64,000 bases of DNA from Cryphonectria parasitica EP155 (GCF_011745365.1 NW_024468915.1:660653-724652), one strand, 5' to 3'. Shown: positions 22,249-33,947, counted from the first letter of the stretch. The notes: generated by a model not told the origin, from the letters alone. Numbers and translations: made by a program.

Positions 22249-23050
22249 GTTGGATTCTTGGTGTATTCAATTGGTATCACAAAAATCTACTTATTGGGTA
22301 GTCTGAGTATTGGGTCTCGCTGTCGTTGTGCTGGATTCTCACGGACCTTGAGTTCACTTAGATATATTCATATGCGCCTAGTGCTTATATGTAATGAAAC
22401 TACTTCAAGTACCACAGCAGGTATAGCCTCAAGTTCCTGATCCTAGATCCCCACATCTCACGGATGAGACTGGAACAAAACCCGTAAACCCCGACAACAC
22501 GGCTCCATGGATGTTCCGTGGATGCATAATCAGGACATCAGCAGCTCACATGCCAGCCTCGAATGGCTGTATTTTCATTTTATTGAGTGTCTGCATTGAT
22601 GGAGCGAAATCCGTTTCCCGGGACTGAAGCTGGATCTGAGTCTGTTTGGGTAAGACCAGAAAGGGGCAAACTGTGACTCCTTTCCCGGATGCGTCTTTGT
22701 TATCCATGAAAGAAAGGGTTACAAATTTTGAATAATATATTGGTTTCTGGCTGTAGTTGTCAATGGGGTTTTGGCTGGGCATGATTAGGTTGAAGATGAG
22801 AGGAAACGAGTTATCCGTCAAGGGGACCTTGATAGAGAAGGAAAACACTGGAATAGCAAGACTCCGTGAGGAAAAAATGGTCAGGTCAGATAACGAGGCA
22901 GACGATCAATTTCTTATCGACATTAGAGTCCGGATCTTGCCTTTCTTCAACAAGTCCTTGAATTTCTGCTTCCTTCGAGGCTTGAGACCCTCGTCACTCT
23001 CTTCTCCCCCCTCATAATCCAAGTAGATCTCATCTATGGCACTCGGCCCA
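22249..23050. other. Intergenic region
   Basis: This is moderately AT-rich sequence between the SnoaL-like start and the next minus-strand stop codon. An open frame on the minus strand (22546-22848) is low in information and matches nothing I recognise. On the minus strand from about 23052 to 22917 there is a charged open frame, out of phase with the gene above it, described under findings. Confidence 0.5.
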
Positions 23051-23701
23051 TCATTCTCTCGCTCTTTCCCATTCCCTCTCCAACCTCACTCGCTCAACCC
23101 TCTCACACTCGTCCTTCTCCTTGTCCCTCTCCAGCATCTCCCTCCTCACCCTCTCCCTCCTTTCCTCCTCCTCCCTCTCCTCCTTCACTTCCAGCCCCCT
23201 CTCAATCCTCCACGCCTCCTGCTCATCAAATCCAATCAGCTGATCAAGATTCTCCCACTCCTTCTTCAACCTCCTCAACCGTCCCCGGACCTCTTCCCTC
23301 TTCCTCTTCAGCTCCCGCCGCGTGGTCGTCGCCCGCTCGTCCACCAACACCTGGCATCCACCGCACATGTCGTGCACGCGATACAGCCGGAACCCCTTCT
23401 CGGAGATGCCGCACGACGGGTCGATGCATCGGAAGCTGTTCATCACATCGGCGGCCTCGGCGCGGTACTGCTGGCGTTTGGTGCACTGGCAGCAGGTCCA
23501 CTGGAGAGGGCGGAGGTGGTTTTGGCGGATGTGGGTGGCGATGGTCGTGAGCTGGAGCTCGATGGAGGCGCGGCAGCGTTCTCTTGAGGACGAGGAGGAG
23601 GAGGAAGTGTGTTGCTCCTGGTGATTATCGTGGTTGATGGAGGCTGAGACTGTATGGGAGACAGAGCCTGCCCCGTGATTCTCGGTTTCGTAATGTGTCA
23701 T
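23051..23701 (-). CDS. Hypothetical protein with Cys pairs and a charged coiled coil
   Basis: I do not recognise this gene. A single uninterrupted frame from the ATG at 23701 gives 216 residues. The N-terminus is Ser/His-rich. A central part has three Cys clusters (TCCQC, FRCIDPSC and MCGGC), which may bind zinc. The last 90 residues are almost entirely Arg, Glu, Lys and Leu in a coiled-coil pattern. Right after the stop codon another frame, shifted by one base, stays open for about 45 codons with similarly charged composition. The true C-terminus may therefore differ, through a one-base sequence error, a real frameshift or an unseen intron. Similar Cys-plus-coiled-coil proteins of unknown role are common in filamentous ascomycetes. 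Confidence 0.6.
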   Translation of the reverse strand: MTHYETENHGAGSVSHTVSASINHDNHQEQHTSSSSSSSRERCRASIELQLTTIATHIRQNHLRPLQWTCCQCTKRQQYRAEAADVMNSFRCIDPSCGISEKGFRLYRVHDMCGGCQVLVDERATTTRRELKRKREEVRGRLRRLKKEWENLDQLIGFDEQEAWRIERGLEVKEEREEEERRERVRREMLERDKEKDECERVERVRLEREWERARE

Positions 23702-24611
23702 GGCTGTGGTCTGGCCGTTCAGAATCAGGCATAAGATTTAGAATGGATCTTTTCGGCCCATGAGTGAGGTTTCTTTCCAAAGGTAAACACTATACTAAAG
23801 AGGCCAACTTGTAGTCCAGTGGCTGGCGGAGATTGGGAAGCGAAACGACAACGTGCTGTCCGTTGTTCAATGAGAATGGGAGACGATACTGTAATTATGA
23901 TGAGGTTCTACAGTATGCTCCGAAAGTACTCTTAAAGTAATCGTGTCTTTAGAAACACGCTGATTACCGATTCAGCGAATAGGGTCCTACAGAGTCACCG
24001 ACCACTATGACTTGAGTGATCAAGCCTTGTCATAGACTAGGAGATTAATTACTCACTCGCTTTCCGGCCACTTCAAGCCGTTAAGATTAAAGGCTACATT
24101 TACCGTGGTCTTGTGAAGACTGATGCATTAATTTCAGCAAACCACAAGACCTCTGAAGGTATCTGTGATAGACGTGACTTGCTTGAGGCCCTCATCCATA
24201 CTTGGGTATCGATTTAGTTGGATTCTCAACCTCCGTTCTCCATGCTCTTATTTTTCACATGAATAATACATTGATGTATTGCTAGGAGGGGAAATTACGC
24301 GTAACGTATCATGAAACCCCCCTATTCCCAAGAGGAGGGCGAAAATAATGATCATATCAAGTGAATGTGAAGGTGAGGGTGTGATTAACCAGTCCATCAC
24401 CGTTCTCGGTGGCCATTTAGCGGCGGGGATTGCCTCTAGCGGCCGGTCAATTACGTCGTGGTTGAACTTGGGTGCAGCCGTTTTCCTGTCGTCATTGAAT
24501 ATGCATGTCCTCCCCCTCAATCTGCAGCTGGCTACATGATCCAAAGCATGATGACACGACATAAAATGTGAGTCGATTCTTTCATCACCAATATACCGAT
24601 CCTTTAGCACC
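23702..24611. other. Divergent intergenic region with imperfect inverted repeats
   Basis: This space separates the hypothetical gene (minus) from the dehydrogenase gene (plus). It is relatively AT-rich and holds several inverted repeats: GTAATCGTGT...ACACGctGATTAC at 23936-23964, CTATGAC/GTCATAG at 24005-24035, and GGTCTTGTG/CACAAGACC at 24107-24151. No coding frame is convincing. Confidence 0.55.
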
Positions 24612-25856
24612 ATGTTTCATCGTCTACCAACATCCACAGCATCGACTTTATTTCGCAGTTCATTCAGACCGACTCATACAAGCTGGACAACAGTATCTCG
24701 AGCGACCATGGCTACCGGTAGGTTTTCATACCATCTTATCCAGATATCATTTGGCATTCCCGATATACAACTGATCACCAAGCTACAGGCAAGTCTGAGA
24801 ATTACGAGTTGCAAGCAAATGCGTTGTTCGATGTATCCCACATCACAGCGGTCGTGACTGGAGGCGGTACAGGCATTGGTCTAAGTGAGTGATCAAGCAC
24901 TAAATCATTGGCCTATCTGCCCTTCCAACCTGCCTCAATATAAATACATAAGGTCATCACACTAAACAACATCAAAACCACCATAAAAGTGATCATCCAA
25001 GCCTTGCAGTCCAACGGGGCCAAAGTCTACATCACGGGTCGGCGCGAGGATGTCCTCCAGCAGACGGCCAAGACTTACAGCACCGGCCCTGGCAGCGTCC
25101 ACCCGCTGGCCGGAGACATCAGCTCCAAGGATGAGACCATCCGCCTCGCAAGGGAGATGGAGGACCGGGAGCCCGGTGGGATCAACCTGCTGGTCAACAA
25201 CGCCGGGATCGCACGCGACGACGAGACCAAGTTTTCAAAGAATGGCGAGCCGGACATGAAGGATGCGAAGGCCATCTCGGAGCACTTTCTCCAAACCAAA
25301 GAGCAGCAGTGGACCGACACGATGCGGACGAACGTGGCTGCGCAGTATTACATGTCCATGGCCTTCCTGCCTCTGCTGGCCAAGAGGAATGGCAGCGGCT
25401 CCGACAAGGGCTCCTCGTCGCAGATCGTCAACGTGTCGTCCATCTCTGGGGCGATGAAGGGGTCCAGCGGCGGGCAGCCCATCTATGCAAGCTCCAAGGC
25501 AGCGTACACGCACCTGAGCCGCATGCTGGCGACCCTGTTCAAGGACGTGCACGTGCGTGTAAATGTCATTGGGCCTGGGCTTTTCCCCAGTGAGATGACC
25601 GCTGGGTCGTCGGGCGAGGATAATAAGAGTACGCTCGACCACAAGTCAACTAACCCAGCAGGTCGGACTGGGCATGATTCAGATATGGCGGCGACGATTC
25701 TTTTCCTTGCCGGGAAGGGTGGATCGTTCTATAACGGACAGATTTTGTATCCTGATGGTGGTGAGTACTTGGTTAGATTCTTCTTATGGTTGAGATTGGT
25801 CACTGATTTCTGGAATCACAGGCTCGACTTTGACCAATCCGGCTGTGAACAACTGA
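24612..25856 (+). CDS. Short-chain dehydrogenase/reductase (SDR), classical type
   Basis: Exons 24612-24717, 24789-24884, 24990-25760 and 25822-25856 give 335 residues. This is an NAD(P)-dependent oxidoreductase with a Rossmann fold: cofactor motif TGGGTGIG, NNAG, the catalytic Ser in VNVSSISGAMK, and YASSK. The N-terminal 32 residues are rich in Ser, Thr and Arg with no acidic residues, like a mitochondrial presequence. A second in-frame ATG (residue 33, at 24708) sits in a strong context (gcgaccATGg), so a shorter cytosolic form could be made. The residue after the first cofactor motif is split by an intron (A|TG), a common position in this group. Fungal members of this kind are often annotated as short-chain dehydrogenases of secondary metabolism. 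The substrate is unknown. Confidence 0.9.
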
Positions 25857-26428
25857 ATGATATGGATAATTTAATGTCACGTATACACCCCAGTCATAGC
25901 TACTATCCATTAATTTCACGACTCTTCACCAGTGGATTTGTCATTAAGTATTGTACTTTAGTGTCTCATGACGCAGCGTTTGACAAGACTTTTCAGTTTG
26001 CATGGCAGTAACACCCGTCAAACATAGGTAGATGAATAATCAGGACTAATACCATGCGATGACTTGTGTAAGTAATGGTGAGGCAGGTCTTATGGCTTTG
26101 TCGTAAGTTGTTTTGCGTCCATCTTGTTGTCTATACCTGAGGTGGTCAATGAATCGCTCCAAGGCCTGCAAGTCATCCACACTGAGTTCTGTGCCCAATT
26201 TTCTTTCCACCAAGTCACTTTGCAACGATGAGTCTCAACTTCAACAACGTCACTCGTTAAACATAGTCACACATTGGTTGTACAATCACGGGAAAGCGCT
26301 CATCACTTTGTTTGCGCCAACAATCAGATGTGCTGCACACAAAAAATCTGTTCTTATTCCAACAACCCCCTCGTTTCAGATAGCCTGATCTTTATCAATG
26401 AACTTGGACAGAATCAGCTATCCCCACA
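25857..26428. other. Intergenic region before the APH-like kinase gene
   Basis: This is 572 bp of AT-rich sequence between two plus-strand genes, presumably a 3' UTR and a promoter. No repeat or gene is seen. Confidence 0.6.
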
Positions 26429-27953
26429 ATGCACATCTCCTCCACCCCCATGCTCCAGACAGCTTCACGCCACTCCGGCAGCTGCAATCCTGAGGTCTCT
26501 ATAGAACCCAGCTGGCCCAGATCTCCAGATGGCTCAGGATGGGACGGCAAGAATTTGCTCCCGATGGTCCTCAGAGGCGCCAGCCCGTTCCGCAAAACCT
26601 GGGATGTCAACGTGCTCCTAAAGGAAGTCGAAAGCATCCTCGGCGCCCAGGTGGTCGATATCCCTCAAGCATCAGCCGGCGCACACAACTACGGCCTCGC
26701 CATGGAACTCTCAGACGGCCGCCAAATTTTGGCACGTCTGGCAAAGACCGACGTCAACAGGTGGACTTCCTGCAGTGCTTCATCTCTGGAGTCGAGGTGC
26801 AGGGAGCTCAACTTTGAGGTGGCCACATATCGGATTCTGGAGTTCAGCATGGACATTCCCACTTCTCGTCTTCTTTACCACCGTCCGTGCCGTCGCCGCT
26901 GTCTAGGCCCTGGTCACCAGGTGGCGAATGATACGAATGACATCAGTGGTCGAAGCCTTGTGATATTCGAGCTGACCAAGGGGAAAAACTTTATGTGGGA
27001 TGAGCTGAACGAAGGCCAAAAGGTAAGTTGGTTTAAAACATTGAGCCCCTCTTGTACAGGTTCCCACCTACTCATACGCAAGACTCTATGCTCTTAGATT
27101 CAATTAATCAACAAAGCCGCTGCTGTTCGTGCAGAATTGTTACATTTCCAACTGCCACCCAGCTTTTCTGAAGACTGGCTGCTGCCGAGGATCATGTTTG
27201 TACCCGCGGCATTGGACTTCCCACACACAGTCACACCAACACGAGACTTCTGCATAGCGCTTCTCCAAAGTGCGGTCGAGGCAGTGTTCAAGAACAAAGT
27301 CATCTGCAAAACACCGGGGAAAGATACTATCGACCCAAAGCTGCTCGCAGCCAAGCAGTCCATCCTGCGGTTTATCCCATCGATCCTGCCTGCGCAGAGG
27401 CACGACGAGGAGAATCTTGATTATTACCGTTTTGTCCTCCAGCACGACGATTACGGTATCCACAACATGTCCATCTGGTTGGACGAAGAGGGTCGCGTCG
27501 GCATCACTTCGGTGTACGACTGGGAGACGGGATGTATCGTCCCGCTTATCTTGTCCGAGATTGACTTCTTGATCTTTGGTCGCTACCTGACTGTCGACGG
27601 GAATGGCGAGCCATCCTGGCGCCTGTGGGATCCGGCGACTAAGGTGGAGCCAGAATGGCCTGCTATGTTCCAGACACATGCTCGTCACTACGTCCAGGTA
27701 TGTCTTGTTGTGAGCGACTCCATCTATATGTGAAAAAGGATATCGGGTCTAAGTCAAATGAACCTAGGCACTCAAGCAACGCGCACCTGTTTTGGACAGT
27801 GCGATCCGTGAGGGAAAGGATGCGCGCCACTTGTGGCTTGCATTGAAGCGGTGGCGAGGAGATGATCCGCTCCAGTTCTTTTGCGAGCTCGGCACCTGGG
27901 CTGAGGCCAGAATGAGAGAGAAAGAGGGAGGTTGGATGGAATATAGAGCTTGA
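26429..27953 (+). CDS. APH-like phosphotransferase (aminoglycoside/choline kinase superfamily)
   Basis: Exons 26429-27022, 27098-27697 and 27768-27953 give 459 residues. The protein has the protein-kinase-like fold of the phosphotransferase enzyme family. The catalytic-loop equivalent HDDYGIHN lies at about residues 313-320, and YDWETG stands for the metal-binding DFG motif. The N-lobe includes GAHNYGLAMELSDGRQILARL, a nucleotide-loop-like strand pair. Fungal genomes carry many such proteins, whose substrates are mostly unknown; they are not expected to give aminoglycoside resistance. The ATG at 26429 starts the longest open frame; an internal ATG at residue 8 is possible. It follows the dehydrogenase gene on the same strand after 572 bp. 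Confidence 0.88.
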
Positions 27954-29052
27954 CGGGAGGGGGAATCGATGCCAGAGGCAAGGAGGTCATCGTATGTGTA
28001 GTCAATTACGAGATAATCACAGTGAATCATCTGGGGCAGATTCAGGCATAGGATGCGGAAAGGACTTGATACGAGTAGTTTCAGAAAGTTTCCGCTGTAT
28101 CGGGGTTCCCAAGTTGGGATCCATCCGAGACCCGTGGGCATCAGTGGTTATGATTTTGTGCAGGAGCTGTGAGTATAGGGCTCATCTATGCTACTATGGG
28201 GTTGAACTAGGAGCAACGTTGACATTGACAGTACATCAACAGTGACTATGATGAGTATTTACCTCCATGTACCGGGACCAGATTGGCTATTAACGAACAC
28301 CTGCATGGCAAGGTTCTGAACATCTCGAAAGAGCAGATATTTTTCCTCAGCCGCACTGCTATTGTAAGTAGCGACGCCATGCCACCGCACTGTCTTCAGG
28401 CTCAGCAACCCTGGATCCGCGCGTGTCGTGCGCCCATACCAGCCGCCCGCCAAGTACGTTCCCACATCCGTGGCACTTCGGTGTTTGTGGCGCTACTCCC
28501 ACCCTTACCGCCGGACCCGTTTTCTGGGGCAATGATTTCCAAGAATGCTTGAAAATTGTACCTTGATGGAGAGAATTGGATCGTAAGATTGTCTCTCTAC
28601 TACTATACGCGGAGACTTTCCAACCGATACTTACTGGGTGGAGGGGCCTGTTTTTCGTTTCGCAAAAACCAAGACAGATCCTAAATAAAGCGGGTTTCGG
28701 ATGTATGCGCCCTCCAAACCCCGGTATACATGTCCTAATTTGGAAGACTGCCCCCTTGTGATTGGCTCGAGTGCGTGCCTTATAGGTGTTCGCGGGCAGA
28801 AGTTGTGCCGCCGAGGTTTAATTCTCCTTGTTTGGGGTGTGAGGAGAAGGCTTGTGTGATGTCGAGGGGCGTCTATAAATGTTGAGATATGCTGTCAATT
28901 CCCAAAACCGACACACTTCATTCGAAACTAAGATTCCCTCTCTCTTTGTCAAGACTCACAAAGGACTCTTCTGGCCCTGTTTTTCTGCGACTTGGCAGAT
29001 CATTATAACGACCTTCTCTTCCATCAAAACATCACGCAACATTGTTCCGACA
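27954..29052. other. Intergenic region, possible decayed coding sequence
   Basis: This 1.1-kb space lies between the kinase and NmrA-like genes. Plus-strand frames at about 28053-28168 and 28232-28365 have protein-like composition, but no splice phase joins them without a stop, and I recognise no family. They may be remnants or chance. The last 180 bp form a pyrimidine-rich leader for the next gene. Confidence 0.4.
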
Positions 29053-30241
29053 ATGGCTTCTTCCAAGCAAAGCACCATCATCGTCACAGGAGGCACCGGG
29101 AAAACCGGTTCCTGCGTCACCGACCTCCTCGTCGCCAGTGGCGTCCCCCACATCGTCGCGACCCGGTCCAGCGGCTCGGCAGACCAACTCAACAGCGCAG
29201 AGTTCGACTGGATGGACGAGACGACGTGGGACAATCCGTTCGCCGCCGCCGCCGCCGCCGCCGGCACAGACACGAGCAGCCCGCCACCCGCAACGACGGT
29301 GTTCCTGGTGGCGCCGCCTGTGTTTCACAGCAGCCTCATCATGAACGCCTTCATCGACCGGGTGCGCAGCAGGCATGGCGTCAAGAGGTTTGTGCTGCTG
29401 GCGTCGACGGCTGTGGAGGCGGGCGGTCCTGCGTTTGGGGGCACGATGGCGCGTCTTGCTGAGCTGGGCGGCAAGGGGGAGATTGAGTTTGCTGTGCTGC
29501 GGCCTTCTTGGTTTCAGGGTAGGTCACCATTCTTTTTCCTCTATTCCACATCGAAAAGTGAAGAGAGAAAAGGAACACTTGTGAGAAAGGGAAGAAAGAA
29601 AAAGAGGAAGAAGAAAGGAGACAAGCGTCGAAAGATAATATCCCTTCCTCATACCAAGTGAGACTGACATTTGGCATCTGACCTCTCGAAAAGACAACTG
29701 GTCTGAGCAGAATAACCTGCGCAAGCCCATCAAAGAAGAGGGAAAATCATACTCCGCCACCGGCGACGGCAAGATCCCTTGGGTGTCCAAGTATGACATC
29801 GCAGGGTGCGCATTCCATGCACTGACGGATGAGAAGCCTGTCAATGGAGATGTGATCATCCTGGGGCCCGAGTTGCTATCATATGCGGACGTGAGTTTTC
29901 CTGTCAAGTCCCCTTGACTCTACACTCTGGTATAGTGAGTCACGGTGGAGATGAATGTGGCTTTGCTGATCAATAGCCCTGATGGACAGTGCGCCAACAT
30001 CATTGCCGATGTCACGGGCAAGAAGGTCGTCCATGTCGACCTGACGGGTGACGAGCTTGTGGCGCGACACGTGCAGAACCTCGGACTGCCAGAGGAATAC
30101 GCCAGGATCATGGCCGGGATGGATGAGGCCATCAAGCATGGCTCCGAGGAGAAGCTGAATGATGTCGTGCAGAGCATGACGGGGAAGAAGCCAAGGACTT
30201 TTAGGGAATTCGCCGAGGCCAACAAGGCTGTCTGGCTGTGA
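29053..30241 (+). CDS. NmrA-like NAD(P)-binding reductase, festuclavine/agroclavine dehydrogenase-like family
   Basis: Exons 29053-29518, 29694-29890 and 29990-30241 give 304 residues. The N-terminus has the Rossmann cofactor motif VTGGTGKTG of the atypical SDR/NmrA group. The middle and end carry RPSWFQDNWSEQNNLR, SATGDGKIPWVS, DIAGCAFHAL, ILGPELLSYAD and KPRTFREFAEANKAVWL. These match the fungal family that contains the ergot alkaloid enzymes EasG/FgaFS. No other ergot alkaloid genes are visible, so the substrate is probably different. An Ala/Pro-rich insert near residues 65-80 (GCC repeats) is unusual. The ATG at 29053 is chosen because the motif starts eight residues later; the open frame upstream is not protein-like. 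Confidence 0.88.
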
Positions 30242-31884
30242 GGCAGAGGAGAAGGCATTTGACCAACGAACAATGGTATTCCTCGGATGGGGATACTGTC
30301 TGGTCGTGGTCTATGCCACGAGACTGAACGTGTAGGGATTTTAGTAAGCCTCGAGGTGAAGAATGAAACAGAAAGGGGGGCTTTTCACGCATGTTTGTAT
30401 CTACTTTAGCTATTTATCGACAAGTAAATACCAAGTGGTTTGTTGATCTGAAAGGATTGAGAGAGGACTTTGAGGGAAGAAAGATGGTTGACTTAATTAG
30501 TGATTGCATCAGCTTGGAGGAAGATGTCGGGGAGGTGGACATCTGATCTTCTTTACCCACTCGTAGCAGTGTGCAGACAGCCAGTGATGCGGTCCTTTGG
30601 GTCGACTCAGTTGCTCTCCTTATTATTCAAGACTGAAATCCTTGCCATTGTCTGAAAGAGGTAATAATTCCTTCACTTCAGACCCTATTTCACTCCCGAG
30701 CACGACTCGTGTTTACTCTGTTGGTGATTTTTGATCAATAATCAGCCCGATCAGCGATACCTGCTTTGCTGCTGAAAGAATGTGTATAGTCTGAGAAATC
30801 CCTCTTCTACATTAAATAGCTTCTATTACTGAAGAGCAATGACAAAGTTGCCGAGTTCTTGATTATGAAGGCCAGCGCTGACATAAGCTGGACCTCAACT
30901 CAAGGACAGCTGCGGTCTTCTAATCCGCCAACGGAGACGGAGAACAAGAGTCGACTGATTGCTTCTTTGACACGTTTCCCACTACACAAACTGGCACACA
31001 AACTTTAAAGCAGAGAATTCCTCCGCGTACTGTTACATGACTTCCAACATGTTCGCCCAGAGAAAGTAATTGACCATAATCAAGCCGTCCACGTGCTGAA
31101 TTCAGGTTGGTCCACCCCAAATAGCAGGATACGGATTGCTCTTGGATAAAAGAACAGAAGATAAAAGAAACAAGAGGAAAACAAGAGACAGAAAAAAAAG
31201 AAGAAGAGGAAAAGGATGATGCTTCTAGATTCTCGGGTGGTCTTCGGAACGGGTAGTCTTCGGAATTTTTTCGCTTCTGACGAAATCGGTAGGATCGTCA
31301 GCTCTGCAAAACCAGACTTTGGGGGCTCCAGCGGAGGTGGTTGGGCTGAGGCGTGTTCGACCACCAATCAATAGCCTATTGGCCCCGTTTGACTACTTCG
31401 GATCCTTTACAGGTGCTAGACCATCATGTCGAAGGGCCGAGACTGCACAGGGTCCGTGGTGCCTGAAGATCTTACAGTAGACCTTTGAAAAGAGTGCTGT
31501 CCGAATGCGAGAGTACTCAAGGCATCGACCAAGTACATGTAAGCCAGAGATTCTATTAGTAACCCTTAATCCGAGCCTTCCTGTCGTGTCATTCGTGGTT
31601 CGAGTCATAACTACAGGACTGGGCCACGAATCCTTTGGAAAAGTTTTGGATCTCTTCAACAATTTTGACATGATCAAAGGAGCGGAGTCGGCTTGAACAG
31701 TGGGCCCGGCCTGCTTTCGGATATCTTGCTGCTTATTGAATCTGTTTGTATGGAAGAAAGTTCATGATATTAATTACCAAATGTCCCAATTACTTGATAT
31801 GAAGCTTCAAAATGTTGGTGATGTTCTCTCATCGCTACACACCACCGAATACGTAGCCTTTGCCTTGAACCTCTATTTCTTACA
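30242..31884. other. Intergenic region between NmrA-like and MFS genes
   Basis: This is 1.6 kb of fairly AT-rich sequence on the approach to the transporter gene. A purine-rich patch lies at 31150-31215. No coding frame, RNA gene or long repeat is convincing. Confidence 0.6.
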
Positions 31885-33947
31885 ATGTCACTTAACAATG
31901 CAGAGGGCAAGCCACCGCCCATGTCGACAACCATCGACCAAGACACAGGACCATCTACAACCTCAGAGCCCGAAGAAGACAATCAAAACAACCACCCAGC
32001 CCCAGACAATGTAATATTAGAAAAAGTTCCCACTGCCTACAGCACAGCAAAGGTCGAGGTGGTTGGCGACAAGATTGTGTTCCGGCCGACATGGCAGTTC
32101 CGGCTCGCCTTTCTGGCGCTCAGCACGCTCTGCCTGGCCGTTGCCTTCGACGCGACCACACTGCCTGTGGCCCTTCCGACGGTCAGTACAGACCTGGGCG
32201 GTACGGCGCTGCAGGCATTCTGGTCGGGAACGAGCTTTTTGCTTGCCTCGACCTCGCTGCAGCCGACGGTGGCATCTCTCAGTAATATCTTTGGTCGGAA
32301 ATATGTAAGTCTGTCTTTTGTCCCTTCTCGCAAGGAAAAATAATTATGGCGCTGGTTGACTCACCTTTTACACTCTTTCAAAAGCTCATCTACATCTCCT
32401 CCGTGTTCTTCCTCGCCGGCTGCATCATCGGCGGTCTGGCGGGAAACTTCACCGTCCTCATCGTGGGCCGAACCATCCAGGGCATCGGCGGAGGCGGCAT
32501 CATGAGCCTCACCGAGATGGTCATCGCGGACCTTGTTCCACTGCAGTTCAGAGGAGAGTGGATGGCCCTGGTTTCTATGTCATGGGCCGTGGGGACTGTG
32601 TTTGGTCCCCTGATAGGCGCCGGCTTCACGCAGAACGTAACGTGGCGCTGGATCTTTGTAAGTCTATTCGTGGAAGTACTATTTCCTCCATTCATTCATC
32701 ACTGCATCATGCTGACGCATAACTTTGTTCTCATCATTGCAACTTTTTAAAGTACGTCAATATACCCATCATAGCCATCGGCATGGCCCTCATCTACTTC
32801 TTCCTCAACCAGAGCCCCATCCCGGGAGGCGTGCCCCAGAAACTAAAGCGCTTCGACTGGATCGGAAGCCTCTGGTTCATGACCAGCTCGACGCTGTTCC
32901 TCTTCGGCCTCACGGCGGGCGGCACAATGTACGCCTGGAAGTCGGCAGCCGTGCTGGTGCCTCTTCTCGTGGGGCCCCTTTCACTAGTCGGCTTTGCCTG
33001 GTACGAGGCGCGCATCGCCGGGGTGCCCATCATCAAGAAGGCCATTTTCAGTAACTGGGACATGATCGTCTCGTATATCATGACCATAGTGCACGGCATG
33101 ATTACCTGGTCGCTCGTCTACTTTATAAGTGCGCACAAGATTCCATCCCCCTCCCAAGCCAAAGGGAATAAGACAACGTTACAAGAAATGATCCCACTAA
33201 TAGGAAAAAACTGATCTAATGATTCTTTCCCCCCAATTAGTTCTCTACTACCAAGGCGTAAAGCTCTACACCCCGCTCATCTCCGGCGTGGCAGGCCTCC
33301 CCGAATCCCTCTGCGTAGCCCCCGGTGCCGGCGTCGTCGGCGTCGTCGTCGCCCGAACAGGCCACTACCGCTGGTCCCTCTGGTCCGGCTGGGCCCTGAC
33401 GACCCTCGGCGCAGGCCTCCTCGTCCTTCTCGGCCCCGACACCACCATCCCCCAGTGGATCTTCCTCAACATCCCCATCAGCCTCGGGATAGGCATGCTG
33501 TTCCCGTCCATGGGCCTGTCGATGCAGGCCGCGTGTGCGCCGGCGCACAACGCCGATGCCATGGCCTTCTTCAGCTTCTCGCGGAACCTGGGGCAGGCGA
33601 TCGGTGTGGCTGCCAGCGGGGTTCTCTTTCAGAATGCCTTTCGGACCCAACTGCTGGGGTTGCCTGACTGGCGTGCTGAGGCGGACGTGCTGAGCCGGGA
33701 TGCCACGGCTGTGGTTGACATGGTGAAGGCGATGGCGCCGGGGGCGGCGAGGAGGGACTTGATTGGGGCGTATAGTGGTGGGTTGCGGGATGTCTGGATC
33801 TTTTTGACGGCGCTGGCTGCGGTTTGTTTTCTTTTGAGTTTCACTGTGAAGGGGTTTAGTCTTAAGCAGGAGCATGTCACGGAGCAGGGCTATCAGGTGA
33901 GGGAGAAGGAGGGAAAGGAGAAGGGGATGGAGGATGTTGAGAGGTGA
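31885..33947 (+). CDS. MFS drug:H+ antiporter, DHA2 (14-TM) family
   Basis: Exons 31885-32304, 32385-32657, 32753-33128 and 33241-33947 give 591 residues. This is a plasma-membrane exporter of the major facilitator superfamily, the kind often found beside toxin or pigment genes. Visible motifs are the TM1 region CLAVAFDATTLPVALPTVS, motif A-like NIFGRKY, motif B-like IVGRTIQGIGGGGI, and motif C-like WAVGTVFGPLIGAGF, followed by WRWIFYVNIPI, all typical of the 14-TM group. The N-terminus (about 65 residues) is acidic and cytosolic; the C-terminal tail is Lys/Glu-rich. It lies on the same strand as the dehydrogenase, kinase and reductase genes, and may export or detoxify a product of those enzymes. 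Confidence 0.94.

Noticed and set aside
26429..27953. Aminoglycoside resistance gene
   Set aside because: The fold is shared, but fungi carry large families of APH-like proteins with other or unknown substrates. Resistance cannot be claimed.
29053..30241. An ergot alkaloid cluster
   Set aside because: Only the reductase resembles EasG/FgaFS. No DMAT synthase, catalase-like or P450 genes of that pathway are present in the window.
31590..31615. A GGTTCGAGTC sequence like a tRNA B box
   Set aside because: The flanking bases do not pair into a T stem, and no A box or acceptor stem is found at the right distance.
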